DNA of 64,000 nucleotides from Prorocentrum cordatum (GCA_963575745.1 CAUYUJ010014189.1:65001-129000); one strand, 5' to 3'. Counted from the first letter of the stretch, positions 10,693 through 21,959 are shown. Notes: generated by a model from the sequence alone, not told the origin. Program-made: numbers and translations.

Positions 10693-11705
10693 AATAGAAC
10701 CAATGCACTTTGACGGTGGCTGATACACCTACGCCGACCTTGGCAACGTCCACCCTGGGCCTGGGATCTGCGTGCATGCCTTCCTGGCCAGGCCGGGTGG
10801 GCGTAACACGCAGATCTTGGGCCCAGGACGGGCAGGTCAGGACCGATGTATGTATGTGTGTGTGTGTGTGCGCTCACGACTGGAGGCCTTCGACGTTCCC
10901 CGGAGGCCTCTTGGAGGTCCTCCGGAGGTCCTCCGGAGGCCCCCCTCGGCCCGAAGAGCGCCCAGAGCGTCCGAGAACCTGGGTCCTCGACCCCCGATCC
11001 TTGACGCCCTCGTCCTGCACTCCGAGCTCCACATGACAGGCCCTTGGTGGTGGGGGCGGCGCCGCCGCCCCTGCCGACGGCCCTCTGGACCGACCCCTGC
11101 CGCGGACAGCCGCCGCGGGCCGAAGGCACGCGCGGCTCCGTGCGGCGACGTGGGCTAGGCCGACCCCCGCCGCCGGCAGGGCCTCCGCGCCCTCTCCCGG
11201 CACCCCCAGGACTGCGTGCCCCGGCGCGCAGCGTGCGCCCTTTGGTTCACCACCCACGGTTTGCATCCCAGTGTTCGACGTCTCGTTCACTGTGCTTTCG
11301 GCTGCGCTCGATCGCAATTCGCACTTCCGTCTGCTGCCCGCGCTTGAGGACCCTCTGCGCCGCTGACTTAAAGCTACGGCGCGCAGGGCAGGGTGGTGCT
11401 GGGTGCACGGTGCGGCTGGCATGCCACGCGGTGCAGCTTTGGGGGTCGTGTCAGGCGTCCACGGTGCGGCCAGCATCCCACATACCTTCGGTTCCACAGG
11501 ACCGGAGATGCCACCCGCGCGCTGCAGTTGCGGAGCGGCGCCTGCGAGGATTGCCCTGCATAGAACGTGCGCGAAAGATTGGCATGACATTGGCTTGCAC
11601 TGGAGATGCCGATTTCTCGTTTCGGGTTGTGCGCGCCAGTGGAGGCCAGAGGTTCCCTGCCCGCGCGTGCCCCGCTGAGGTTGTGTGGCCGCCGGGATGT
11701 CTGCT
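10693..11705. other. GC-rich region without a recognised gene
   Basis: Includes a short (GT)n at about 10850-10872 and a CGGAGGTCCTC direct repeat around 10905-10940. Open frames on both strands reflect high GC. Pieces of an exon cannot be excluded, but none was recognised. Confidence 0.4.
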
Positions 11706-11775
11706 CCCAGTCGCCTCCTCCTCCTCCTCCTCCTCCTCCTCTTTCTCCTCCTCCTCCTCCTCCTCCTCCTCCTGC
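11706..11775 (+). repeat. (CTC)n microsatellite
   Basis: About twenty CTC triplets with one TTT interruption. Confidence 0.9.
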
Positions 11776-12018
11776 AACAAGACATCGCAGGAGGGCTTGT
11801 TGAGGCAACGGCGGCTTTCCCGCCCGGCCCGAGTCTGCTCAAAATCGGTTCCCCGACCCTGCCAGGGGTCCACCCTGGCATGTTTTTCAAGGCGGATGCA
11901 GCCGTGGTGACGATACGCATCCACGAGTCCCTCGTAAGGAAAACAAAAACGCCAGGGCGGGTTGCCGTTGTCGAGACTGGGCGTCCCTTCGAAATAACCG
12001 AAACTGCGCGCAGAGCAG

Positions 12019-12423
12019 GTGAAGCAGCGCCTCTTTGAGCTGCGCCCGTCGTCGCCGCCGCGCTGGCAGCGGCTGGTGCTTGGCGGCCGGGTGCTCCAGG
12101 ACGGCGAGCTCGTCGGCTCCCTCGAGATCTGCGCCGGTGGCGTGACGCTGCAGCTGCTGTCCTTCGTGCAGGCGCGCGACCTGCTCGAAAGCGATGCAGA
12201 GGTGGCTGGCTGTGCGCGCGAGGCGCTGGGGCACATGACCGCGGCCGCCGCCCGCCCGCACCTGGCGGGGCTGCTCGAGGACTCGGATGGCAGGAGGCTT
12301 CCCGCCGCGGCGGCGGCGGACGTGCTTCACCAGCCCCGGGGGCAGCTCGGGGCCCTGGGGGGCAGCGAGGTTCGGCTCCCCCCTCGGCCCTTGGAGCTGG
12401 AGGAGGGGTCGGAGATCTACTGA
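12019..12423 (+). CDS. Terminal exon with ubiquitin-like and HEAT-like segments
   Basis: Preceded by GCGCAGAGCAG (AG at 12017-12018), a good 3' splice site, and open to a stop at 12421-12423. The first 40 codons (VKQRLFEL, then RLVLGGRVLQDGELVGSLE) resemble the ubiquitin-like segments found in many dinoflagellate repeat proteins. The following part (VAGCAREALGHM, then HLAGLLEDSDGRRLPAAAAA) resembles a HEAT/armadillo repeat. Such proteins are usually protein-binding scaffolds. The 5' exons were not found, and a HEAT-like exon at 15244 could belong to a paralogue or another gene. The identification rests on pattern only. An alternative is a decayed gene fragment. Confidence 0.5.
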   Translation: MKQRLFELRPSSPPRWQRLVLGGRVLQDGELVGSLEICAGGVTLQLLSFVQARDLLESDAEVAGCAREALGHMTAAAARPHLAGLLEDSDGRRLPAAAAADVLHQPRGQLGALGGSEVRLPPRPLELEEGSEIY

Positions 12424-13255
12424 CCTGGGTCACTGCAGGCTTGGGTGTGTCGGGCTCTGGAGGATCTTGCAGCCTTCGGGAGGATCCTGCAGGACCCTGC
12501 GCGCTAGCCCAGGTCGATGCAACCCTGTCTTTGCAGGATCCTGCAAGATCCAGCGCTCGGGCTGACCCCCGTTTGCATTGTCCCCCGTTTTGAGGCTCCC
12601 GACGGGGCGTGGGGGGATGGGGGTGGGGTCAAGGTCCCAGTGAAAACGCCGCAAGCTATGTCGCTCACGCCCACCCGCCCTCCCACTACAGAACTTAACA
12701 GCCGTGTCTCAGCATAGGCGGGGGCCGTCATCGACGACCGTCAATAACTGCACACGCCAGCCATGTGCGCGAAATCTGGGAGGTGCGCCGCACATGCCAG
12801 GTGCGCCACATTGGACAATATTCTGTCGACCCACCCACCATCCCTGTCAAAAACCAATGCAAAGTGACGGCAGGTTGATGGCATTGTGTATCGTGCGTGT
12901 GGGTGCGCACTCTCAAGCCATTTGTACTTGTTTTGGACATGGATGGTGGGCCTGTACACAGTAGGCAGTATTCCGCCCCCCTCCCGCCATCCGTGGCAAA
13001 GTGCATTTTGTAGCTTCTTGTTGAAAGGCACGGTTGGCCTGGACGCAGCAGAACAGATGTCCGCCCTCCGCCGTCCCAATGCAAAGAGGTCGCGGGGCGT
13101 CCGCGCATGGCCCAGATTTCGGTGCAAAGTGCTATTTGTATTGTATTTTTCCCCGGAATCGTTGCAAGACCCGTTCACGGTTCGAGGTGCAGCATCAAAT
13201 GAGCCTCTTCGCTGGCATCATACATGACGTGATGCACGTGGTGCAACATACCACC
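12424..13255. other. Intergenic; hairpin at 12468-12553
   Basis: GGATCTTGCAG...GGATCCTGC at 12468 is mirrored by GCAGGATCCTGCAAGATCC at 12534-12553. A segment near 12655-12700 (GCTCACGCCCACCCGCCCTCC) recurs near 40910-40930. No supportable gene. Confidence 0.45.
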
Positions 13256-13261
13256 GGATGC

Positions 13262-13564
13262 GGCGGAGGCGGCAACGGCGGCGGAGGAGGAGGAGGAGGA
13301 TGAGGAGGAGGAGAAAGGGGGCGGAGGAAGAGGAGCCACGACCTCGCCACCGCTGCGGCCCCCAGCCGCCCTGGAGCGCGGCTGCGGCTGCGGCACCCGC
13401 GCGCGAGCGGGCGGCTCGGGTGCGGCTGCGGCACGCCGGGGTGCGGCTGCGGCACGGAGGTGCTGCGGGCGGCGCTGTTACCGCTGGCGGTCGAGCGGCT
13501 CCTTGAGGGGGAGGCCAGCCCTCGTCGTCGTCGTCGCCGTCGCCGTCGCCGCCGCCGCCGCCGC

Positions 13565-13636
<72 letters not shown>

Positions 13637-13664
13637 GGTCGTCGTCATAAGCGTGGTCGTGAGC

Positions 13665-13705
<41 letters not shown>

Positions 13706-14090
13706 TGTCGTCGTTTCGTAGTCGTCGTCCTTCTTTTCGTTCTGCCCCTTCTTCCTCATCCTCCTTCTCCCTCGCTCCCTCCTTGCCCCTCCTGCTTCTT
13801 CTCACGCTGCCGCTTCTCGTCCTGATCCTCCCGATTCGGATCTTCCTCCTCTTCGCCTTCTTCTCCTCCTCCTTCTCCCTCCTCGCCCCTTCTTTGCTTC
13901 CTCCTTCCTTCTTCCTCCCTCCCTCTCTTCCGCTCTCCTTCCCTCCTTCCATCCAGCTCACCATCCCCTTCTCCTCTCTTTCCCTCTCTCTCTCTCCTCT
14001 CTGGCACGCCATCAGAACGAGCCCGTGGCGTCATCTCTTCTCCTCCTCCTCCTCCTCCTCCTCCTCCTCCTCGCCCTCCTCGCCCTGCTG
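13262..14090 (+). repeat. Cluster of (GGA)n, (GTC)n and (CTC)n tracts
   Basis: GGA at 13285-13335, GC-rich CGGCTGCGGC repeats at 13370-13460, GTC at 13520-13735 and CT-rich DNA at 13735-14085. Confidence 0.9.
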
Positions 14091-14272
14091 GTGGTGGGAC
14101 CTGTGAGGAGAGCCAGGTCAGGGGGGCTCCGCTGCCTTACCCGGGGTGTGCCCGCGCCGTTGCGGCTGGGCCCGTCGGGCGCGGCCAAGAGGCTCCGCTT
14201 CGATCCGATCCGATTCGACACCGGCTCCAGTCCGCTCGATCCCGTCCGCTCGACTCGATTCCGACATTCCAA

Positions 14273-14406
14273 CGTCGATGATCCTCAGGACGTGTGTTTA
14301 CCCCCTTCAGCCCAGCCAGTAGATCATTACACCGCCTGCGTCGTGTCGAAGGGCCTCGATGGACAAACACACGTTGGGGCTAACGCACGTTCTGAGGATC
14401 ATCGAC
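14273..14406. mobile_element. Foldback (inverted-repeat) element
   Basis: The left arm GTCGATGATCCTCAGGACGT then GTGTTTACCCC (14274-14304) is matched by the reverse complement of 14377-14406 with about three mismatches in 31 bp, around a 70-bp loop. No open gene is interrupted that I can see. It resembles a MITE or an unassigned introner. Confidence 0.65.
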
Positions 14407-14739
14407 AACGATCCGATGCGTCCTGTTCCTTGCGCGAGCGCTGTTGTGCATCCTGGCGCGGCCGATCCGAGCCGATGTCGGCTCCGTGCCGACGCAGCCC
14501 GACCCGACGCACGCTCCGATGTGATCTGGTTTCGCGATATGGCTGATCTGATCCAGCCACCGCCGTGAAGGAAAGGCGCCTTGAGGGCAACGAGTCGCAG
14601 ACTCCCCGGCGTTCCCCGGGACCAGCTCGGGCCCTTCTCTGACGGTCCCAGGGGCCCGTGGAGGGACCCGGTGCCCCGAAGACGGCGACGAGCTCTCAGG
14701 ACCCCTGCCCTTGCGTGCTGGTGTTCTCCTCTCTGCGCC

Positions 14740-15240
14740 CATTCGGGGCGACCCCTCTCCTCGGGCCCGTGCCCGCGCCCGAGCCCAGGCTCCGAGCCCG
14801 AGCGCGAGCCCGAGCCTGAGCGCGAGCGCGGGCGCGAGCGCGAGCACGAGATCTTGAGCGTGGGCTACAGAGAAAACCAACGTCAAGAAACACCCTGCTT
14901 GCCTCCAGGGTGCCCTTGGTTTCTTGGGTTTCGATGGCTTTGCTATGGAAAGCGCGACGCTCCCACACCAAAAATCAATGGACGTCGTGGGGCCTCGGGG
15001 CTGGGTTTCTTGTGGAAGGCTGCTTGTGGTCGGGCTCGTACTGTATAAGCCCGAGCCCGAGCCCTGGCCCAAGGTGTCCCCGAGATTTCCAAAGAGGCAC
15101 CCACGGCCTCCAGAGCACCCCTCACGAAGCCACAGGGGCCCCAGGCTATCCAAGACTGAGCGAAAAGCTGGGGGCACCTTGGGCCAGGATCACCTTGAGC
15201 AACCCCCGATCTAAGCCCGAGCCAGAGCCCGAGCCCTCCC
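14740..15240 (+). repeat. (GAGCCC)n / (GAGCGC)n hexanucleotide clusters
   Basis: Hexanucleotide runs at about 14765-14850, 15048-15066 and 15210-15236 flank nonrepetitive DNA containing GGTTTCTTGGGTTTCGATGG. The last run ends in CCTCCCCAG directly before the exon at 15244. Confidence 0.7.
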
Positions 15241-15243
15241 CAG

Positions 15244-15407
15244 GCGCGCCGTCTGGTGCCCCTCTTCGAGTGGCTCGGCGACGAAGCCGTGCCGCGCCTC
15301 GTTGCCCGGCTCGGCCTGCTTGACCGGCCGCTGGCGCCGCCGGCGCGGGGCGCGGCGGAGCAGCTCCGCAAGCACGACTCCGCGCGAGTGCGGCTGGCCG
15401 CACGGCA

Positions 15408-15408
<1 letters not shown>
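15244..15408 (+). CDS. HEAT-like internal exon
   Basis: A 3' splice site (CCTCCCCAG, AG at 15242-15243) precedes an open segment reading ARRLVPLFEWLGDEAVPRLV, with AAEQLRKHDSARVRLAARH at the end, typical of a HEAT/armadillo-like helical repeat (WLGDEAVPRL). It stops being plausible at exactly the point where a (GTC)n microsatellite starts (CGGCAC|GTCGTC), so the microsatellite itself would supply the GT donor and the 5' part of the intron. No flanking exons could be joined with confidence. Confidence 0.4.
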
Positions 15409-15440
<32 letters not shown>

Positions 15441-15441
15441 G

Positions 15442-15506
<65 letters not shown>

Positions 15507-15510
15507 GGCT

Positions 15511-15560
<50 letters not shown>

Positions 15561-15563
15561 TGG
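15409..15563 (+). repeat. (GTC)n microsatellite at a putative exon boundary
   Basis: About fifty GTC triplets with a GAGGCT interruption, beginning immediately after the exon-like segment. Confidence 0.95.
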
Positions 15564-15806
15564 ACGTGGAGGTGAAGGAAACAGGCGGGAAGGGATGAGG
15601 GGGTGGAAGTGGAGGGCGAGCAGGGGATGAAGGAGGAAGGAGGAAGGAAGGGGAGGAAGAGCAGGGGGATGAGGGAACTTGGAGGAGGAGATCGTGGACG
15701 AGGACGAGGAAGAGGAGGAGGATTCTGAGGAGGGAGATGCAGAGAAGGGGATGAGGCGACTCGCCGATATCGCTACTTTTCCTTCGATATGTGGCTTTCT
15801 TGACGT

Positions 15807-15853
<47 letters not shown>

Positions 15854-16500
15854 TATCGTTGTCGTGTTCGTCGTTGTCGGGGGAGGGTCTGGAGGATGAG
15901 GGCGAGGAGAAAGGAGGGGGTGGAGGGGGGCGATGAGTGGATTGAGGGGGAGGCTGAGAGGGACGAGGGAGCTTGGAGGAGGAGGGCGAGGAGACGTAGG
16001 AGAAGGAGGAGGAGGAGGAGGAACAGGAGGAGGAGGAGGAGGAGTGGGGCGAGGGGTCTGAGGACTGGTGGCGTCGGTACCTTCTTATGCTCCCCCGCAA
16101 GGGCCGCCCTCGACGGCCGTGGCACGCACTCCTCGGCCGCCAGGGTTGAGGATCCCCTCCTCGTTCTTCTTCTCCTCCTCCTCATCATCATCATCAGCAT
16201 CATCATCATCATCATCATCTTCCCCTCTCCCTCCTCCTCCTCCTTCGTCTCCGCCTCCTCCTCCTCCTCCTCCTCTTCCTCCCCCTCCTTCTCCTCCTCC
16301 TCCTTCTCCTCCTCCTCCTCCTCCTCCGTCCCCCCCTCCCTCCGCCGCCCGTCTCTCCCGCCCTTCTTCGCCTCCTCCCTCCGAAGGCCTCGGGGGCCCC
16401 GGGGACCTTCCTGGAGACCTCTTCCAGGGCTTCCGAAGATCTCTCACTCCTCCTCCCTCCCTCCCTCCTCCCTCCCTCCTGAGGCCTGGACCCGCCCCCC
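15564..16500 (+). repeat. Mixed (GGA)n, (GTC)n, (CAT)n and (CTC)n tracts
   Basis: Purine-rich to 15760, GTC at 15808-15852, GGA at 15975-16045, then CTC/CAT and CCCTCC pyrimidine tracts at 16160-16490. Confidence 0.9.
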
Positions 16501-16742
16501 TTTTAAGGAAGCTCGCCCCTTCCACAGACCGGGTCCGGGCGAGTGCGCGCTGCCCCCACTGGACGTCTCCCTGCGGGCGCTGCCGGCCGAGAGCCACGAG
16601 CTCAACCCGTCCGGCATGGTGCTGTCTGCTGCCAGTCGAGGCCGCGCCTCCTCGCCGCTGCAAGGAGGCTTGGCTGCGCGGCAAGCGTCGGTTGCGTGCC
16701 TTGGACTGCCGACGTCAAGCCTGCGGCTTTGTCCTCTCCGGC

Positions 16743-16990
16743 CCTGTTCAGCATCCTGGCCGTCGATCACAATCGTACTCTTGGCCGCCCTCACCCTAGG
16801 GGTGGGGATCAATCAGGCCAAGGTGGTCTTCGCGCAGTTCAGCCCCTGGTGCCCGGCGGTCTTATCCGCTCCTGCCCTGGTCAGCGTCCTGGCGTCGATC
16901 ACAATCCTGCTCATGATCGCCATCAAATTCTGGGTGGGTATCAGTCGGGCTACGTTGGTCTACGCGCTATTCAGCCCATGGTGTCCCCTC
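16743..16990 (+). repeat. 131-bp tandem duplication with hydrophobic coding appearance
   Basis: GTCGATCACAATC at 16762 and at 16893 start two related copies ending in CAGCCCCTGGTG and CAGCCCATGGTG. In one frame they read SITIVLLAALTLGVGINQAK and SITILLMIAIKFWVGISRAT, both followed by a conserved FSPWCP. Either a decayed or partial membrane-protein repeat or a noncoding duplication. Confidence 0.45.
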
Positions 16991-17194
16991 CGGGTTATTC
17001 CCCAAAGTTGCCCGCCATCTTGTCAAAGGATGCTCTTCAGACAGTCCGCCAGTCCTGGTCTTGGTGCTCTCGCTGCGCAACCCTGAGGCCCCTTCAAATC
17101 AGATGCTGGAAGCTTTGCCTGGGCCGGTCTTTGTGGAGATCGGGGTGCCGAGGCGCGGTGTCTCATTCGACGTGCCGCCCTCGCCTTGCCCACT

Positions 17195-17428
17195 GCCCCG
17201 CCCAGACGAGGAGACTACGGCCGCGCCGCGCGTTGGCCGGGCCTGCCTGAACACCGCCGCCGAGTGCCAGCAGCAGATCGCCGTCCTTGCCCAGCAACGC
17301 GACCCCACCATGATTGGGAAGCTTGCCGCCCTGCTCGCCACCTGCACGGGGCAGGAGGGCTTCCTCTACCTCGAGGTGCGCAACGCGTTCGGCGAGCAGC
17401 CGCACCCGCTGCACATGCGCCGCCCTGC
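17195..17428 (+). CDS. Possible exon of unknown gene
   Basis: The open segment ending LYLEVRNAFGEQPHPLHMRR has coding-like composition (CLNTAAECQQQIAVLAQQRD, then IGKLAALLATCTGQEG) and is followed by CCTGCAG|GTGGCATC, a GT donor. A candidate next exon starts after TTGTTGTCTAG at about 17622 and runs into a serine-rich (CTC)n segment. No family recognised. Confidence 0.3.
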
Positions 17429-17889
17429 AGGTGGCATCCAGCCGGCATGCGTGTGCGCGTCTGTTTCGGGCGCCCTCTGCGTGGGTCGCCCCCGGTCGCT
17501 CGCCCCGCCAGCTTTGGCAGCTTGCCCCTCGCCGCCCCGGCCCTCCTGGCTCCCCTTGTCGGGCGTGTGCGTGCATGCCTCGTGTCTCGCACACGTGCCG
17601 CGTCTGACTCTTTGTTGTCTAGATGCCGTGCGGTGGCGCGCAAGACCTGGGTCCAGGTCCACACTGCTTTCCGCGCGCCGCCCAGCAGAGTGACATCGAG
17701 CACGCCCCGCGCGAAGCCGTCATCGAGCAAGGGAGGCCTTCCTCCTCTGCCCTGCCTCCCTGCTCCTCCTCTCAGGGGACCTCCGTCCGCCTCCCCCTCG
17801 TCGTCGTCGTCCTCGTCCTCCTCCTCCTCCTCCTCTTCTGGGCCTTCGGGGACCCCCTTGTCGCCGCGGCCGGGATCCGCCTCGGCGAC

Positions 17890-18870
17890 CTGGCCCGTCT
17901 GTTTTCCAGATGACGTCCAGGGTGTCCACGGGCCCCTCTCCAGGGCAGCAGCGGGGGGGCGAGAGGGCATTTGCATGTCGCGCATCGCCGGGCGCGATGC
18001 GCGGAGCCAGGTGGCCCAGAATACAGGGCAGACCGATGGAGGCTCGGCGTCGTTGGTTGGTGTCTCTCTCTCCCACCCTCCCAGACTGCTGCCGACGTTG
18101 TCTTAGGAACAGCGTGGTGGACCCCCAGAGGTCTCGATCCCTTCCCCGCGGCCGGCTTTGCATCCCCAGCTGTGCTCTGACGGCCCCAGGGCCTGGCACA
18201 GAAGTCGCCCACAACTTGGGTTTGTCCGGGGGTCAGAGAACGGGGCCGTCTGTAGGAATGGCCCCACACGGGGCAGGGAAAGCGATTAAAACGGAAATCC
18301 GTTTTCGTTTTGGTGTGAAGGTTTTGGGGGTCAATTTGTTGTTTTGAATTTTGTTTGGGTTGTGGGCTGTGGTCATAACCTCCCGTCGTCATTTTTTTTG
18401 TGACGCGAGGGCGGTTGTGGCCTGCAGCCATCGTACTGCCGTAAGGGACGCAGACGAAGGAACGAAAGGGGTTTTCTGGCCACGGCGAGCCTCGGCTGCG
18501 AACAGGTTGCCCGACCTGGATTTGAGGAACTTCCCGAAAGCCAGAGCCGCTCCTGAGCTCGAAGTGGCCCTTGTGTCGCCACCTTGACAGTCACTGTGCA
18601 GGAGCTGGCGTCTCTGCGCGCGGACGAAGCTCGTCAAAAACCTTCCGTCGCGTTTCTTTCGCGACGCGATGGGGTCGGCGGCGCGCTCATTGGGGAATCG
18701 ACTAGACGTGAAGAGTGACCCTTCGCCGGGGTGACCTTTGGTGCGGGCCCACTGGGGCCTCCCGATCGCCGAACCCGATGCGATAGTAGCGCCTTGCGCG
18801 CCTGGGTTTAGCCCCCCCGCGGCCACCAGAAAGCTGCGCACGAAAGGCCACTCTGACCCAGGGCCACTCT
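17890..18870. other. Region without a recognised gene
   Basis: Mixed GC-rich DNA with a T/G-rich patch at 18290-18400. GGAGCTGGCGTCTCTGCGCG at 18602 partly repeats the start of the exon-like segment at 19268, suggesting a duplicated fragment. Confidence 0.35.
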
Positions 18871-18872
18871 TG

Positions 18873-18945
18873 CAGGAGGAGGAGGAGGAGGAGGAGGAGG
18901 AGGAGGAGGAGGAGGAGGAGGAGGAGGAGGAGGAGGAGGAGGAGG
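18873..18945 (+). repeat. (GGA)n microsatellite
   Basis: About 24 uninterrupted GGA triplets. Confidence 0.95.
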
Positions 18946-19226
18946 GAAGCGAGAGAGGGGGTGGGCCTTCTCCGGAGGCTCAGAAGGCCTCCAGCCCGAG
19001 AAGCCCCGGCGCCCTCTGAGAAGGCCTGCCCCCCTCAAAGATCCCCTCGCCGTCCATTCTTCGGGCCGCTGCTCGGGCCTCTCCGGCGGCTGTCCGGGAC
19101 ATTCCGGGCACGCCGCGAACGCTCTTGGCGAGGCGCAGCTGCTGGACCGCACCCCGAGGCTGGCAAACCGCTGGGCACCGACCAAACGCTGGGAAACCAC
19201 GAAGCTCGAACCTCGACCCCGAGTCC

Positions 19227-19445
19227 TCCCCTCTCGGGGCGCCGCCGAGCGTGGTCTGCGCCCGCAAGGAGCTGGCGTCCCTGCGCGCGGGGCTGCGCCG
19301 GAGCGCGGCGGCCGCTGCCACGCCGGAGGAGCGCGCCGCGCTGGAGGAGCTCGCCGCCGCCTTCTCGGAGAAGCTGCGGGACCTGGCCGACCGCGGCGAG
19401 AGCGCCAAGGCCTGCTACGCGGCGCGCCGCGCGCTGAGGCGCTGA
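19227..19445 (+). CDS. Possible terminal exon, helical alanine-rich protein
   Basis: Open to a stop at 19443-19445, reading ARKELASLRAGLRRSAAAAA, TPEERAALEELAAAFSEKLR and ESAKACYAARRALRR. Charge patterning suggests amphipathic helix or coiled coil. No family recognised, and the upstream splice site is not clear. Confidence 0.3.
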   Translation, partial: SPLGAPPSVVCARKELASLRAGLRRSAAAAATPEERAALEELAAAFSEKLRDLADRGESAKACYAARRALRR

Positions 19446-19489
19446 GGCGCCGAGGCGCCGCGCGTGGCGAGGCCGCCTGCTGCGGGTCG

Positions 19490-19720
19490 GCCTTCCTACC
19501 TTCGATCCTCGAGGGCTTCTCCGATGCCCGGCCCTTGGTCCCCTTCGGTCCTCGGCCCTCTTCGATCCTCGGCCCCTTTCGATGCTCGGTCCCCTTCATC
19601 CTCGGCCCCCTCCGACCCTCGGCCCCCCTCCCTCCTCGGCCCCCCTCCGTGCTCGGTATCCCCCGGGCCTCTTCGACCTCCCCGGCCCGCCTCGGTCGAC
19701 CCCTCGAGCTTCGGCGCCCC
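19490..19720 (+). repeat. Degenerate TCCTCGGCCCCCTTCGATCC repeat
   Basis: About ten 18-24-bp units with CCTCGGCCC and TTCGATGCTCGG wording. The rest of 19446-20180 is GC-rich without a supportable gene. Confidence 0.65.
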
Positions 19721-20180
19721 GACTCCTCTGCGACCGCCTCCTCGCGGCGCGCGCAGGGCCGCGCCCGCGCCCGCAGCCGGGGCGCGCCCGCGCCCGTGAC
19801 GGGGGCGTGCTCCGCCGGGGCGCTCCGCCGACCGCGCGGGAGCGCGGCGCCCTCCGGACCCAGGCAGCCGGCCACTCGAGAAGCTCGAGGCGGCGGCCCC
19901 TCTCGCTGGCCTCGGCCTCTCCCCTGAGATCCCGGCGACTCCTTGCTTGTGTCGAGCCGGGCCTTTGCGCGCCACTTCGGGCCCCGGGACCCTCACAGAT
20001 CGATCCAGCTCGAAGAGTGGCGCAGGAAGCTGGGGCCGGGGGTCCAGTCGTGACTTTTCGGCGATGTTGCGCATTTTTTTGCAACACCGGATCCCAGGGT
20101 CTATGGGGGTCCTCGCCCAGCCCTGGGGCCGCCCACGCACGCACGGCTCGGGATGGACAAACCTCACCACCGAGCGCGTT

Positions 20181-20305
20181 CCATTACTCGCAAAGTGCCT
20201 ACTCGCAAACGTCCGAACAAATACACAGCTGCCTCGACGTAACGGATCGTGAACCCCCCGCGGCGGATCCAGGTCATCTGCGAGTAGCTACTTTGCGAGT
20301 AGTGG
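20181..20305. mobile_element. Foldback element with ACTCGCAAAGT arms
   Basis: The left arm CCATTACTCGCAAAGTGCCT then ACTCGCAAACG is matched by the reverse complement of 20275-20305 (CCACTACTCGCAAAGTAGCT then ACTCGCAGATG), with a loop of about 64 bp. Confidence 0.7.
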
Positions 20306-20529
20306 AGCGCGCTTGTCTAAAGCGGCCCCCGGAGAATGCGTCAAGGGGTCGGGCGCCCGTGTCTCGGAACCACCGAGGCGCCGGATGCCCGGGGAGTTTC
20401 GGTGCGCGCCCCTCCGCCCGGGGAGCGGCCGCTCTTCCCGGCGCCCCGCCCCGCCGCCCGAGAAAGGCGTGCCCGAGCCCCCGCGTGCTGCCGCGCCGTG
20501 TTCTCTCCCGGGTGTGCGCTCTCTCGCCG

Positions 20530-20815
20530 CCGCCTCCTCGTCCTCCTCCTCCTTCTCCTCGCCTGCTCCTGCTTCTCGCCTGCTCATCCTGCTCCGCCTC
20601 CGCCTCATCCTCCTCCTGCTCCTCCGCCTCTGCCTCCTCCTCCGCGGCCGCCTCCTCCGCATCCGCCTTCTCTTCCCTCCTCCCTCCTCCGCCGCCTCCG
20701 CCTGCGCCGCCTCCTCCACCTCCGCCTCCGCCTCCGCCTCCGCCTCCTCCTGCTCCTCCTCCGCCTCCGCCTCAGCCTCCTACTCCTCTGCCTCAGCCTC
20801 CTCCGCCCCCCCCTC
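20530..20815 (+). repeat. (CTC)n/(CCGCCT)n pyrimidine-rich tract
   Basis: CTC and CCGCCT units throughout; proline, serine or leucine homopolymers in every frame. Confidence 0.9.
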
Positions 20816-21344
20816 CGCATCCCGGCGCACCCCTCGGCCGTGTTTTTTTGGGCTGCCTTGCGCGCCCCCGCCGCCCCGTCCAGGGTCGACCAAGAACCAA
20901 ACGACACCGCCCCGCCCACGACCCGCCGAGCTGGGCTGTTGCGACCTTGCCGCGCACCCGCTCTTGGAGAGGCCTCGGCCTCCGTGACAGCACGTAGAGG
21001 CAGAACGGGGCAAGCGCCTCAACCTTCGAGGCGGGGTGGGGTCGCTTGGCTTCTGGAGTCCACGGGGGCCACGGCCCCGCCTCTCCCGGCGGGCCTCTTC
21101 CGGTTCTCCGCCTGTCCTGGGCGGGGGCTGCTCCACAGCTTCTGGAGTCGGCCGGGGGCCTGCGGCAGCCCAGCGCCCGGGCCTTGGCGCGCAGGAAGGG
21201 CGGGGGCCAGGTCTGAGGCTCTCTGGGCTCAGCCGTGCTCGGGCCGCCGGACCGTCAAGAACGGCCCAGGTGGGCAGACCCCCCACCCTGACGCGTCGAC
21301 TAGTGGATTGGTCCGTTCTCGGTTCTCGAGAGGGCGCCGCGACC

Positions 21345-21955
21345 GTCATGTTCCCCCGAGACACCCTGGCCAGAGAGGCCCCCGAGCTCAGGAACGGCGC
21401 TTTCGCTCGAGACTTCTTGCAATTCAGTCGAGTTGGCGGAGGCCCAGCCACGACGTCAAGGACTCCTGCTCGGTACTTCCTCACGATGTACTCCGAGAGC
21501 GCCTGGCCAGGAATGCCCCCAAACTCAGGAACGCTGCTCTCGCTCTTGAGACTTTCTCGTGATTCAGCCAGATTTGGTGGAGGCCCAACTACGACGACAA
21601 GGGCTCCCGTTCGATAATTCCTCAAGACGTATTCGCAAAGGCCCTTGCTAGAGAGGTTCCCGAACTCAAGAGTGGCGCTCTCGCTTGAGACTTTCTGGTA
21701 ATTCAGGGAAGTTTGTGGAGGCCCAGACACGGTGACAAGGGTTTCCCGTTCGATATTTTTCCATATGTATTCCGAGAGCCCCTGGCCACAGAGGCCCCCG
21801 AACTCAGGAACGGAGTTTCTCGCACTTCAGTCAGTGGTCGACAAGTAATGTTTTCCCCCCGAAAGGGGGTACAATCGTAGACGAAATGGGCGGGTATCGA
21901 GGGTAAGGGTATATAGAGACTACAAGACACGCGTTCCAGCAAGAGCGATCAGTCT
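21345..21955 (+). repeat. CTTCCTCACAATTTA/CCCGAACTCAGGAACGG block, copy c
   Basis: Homologous to 5690 and 9640, ending in CCCCCCGAAAGGGGGT, the conserved box at about 21872 and AGAGCGATCAGTCTTAA. Confidence 0.8.
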
Positions 21956-21959
21956 TAAA

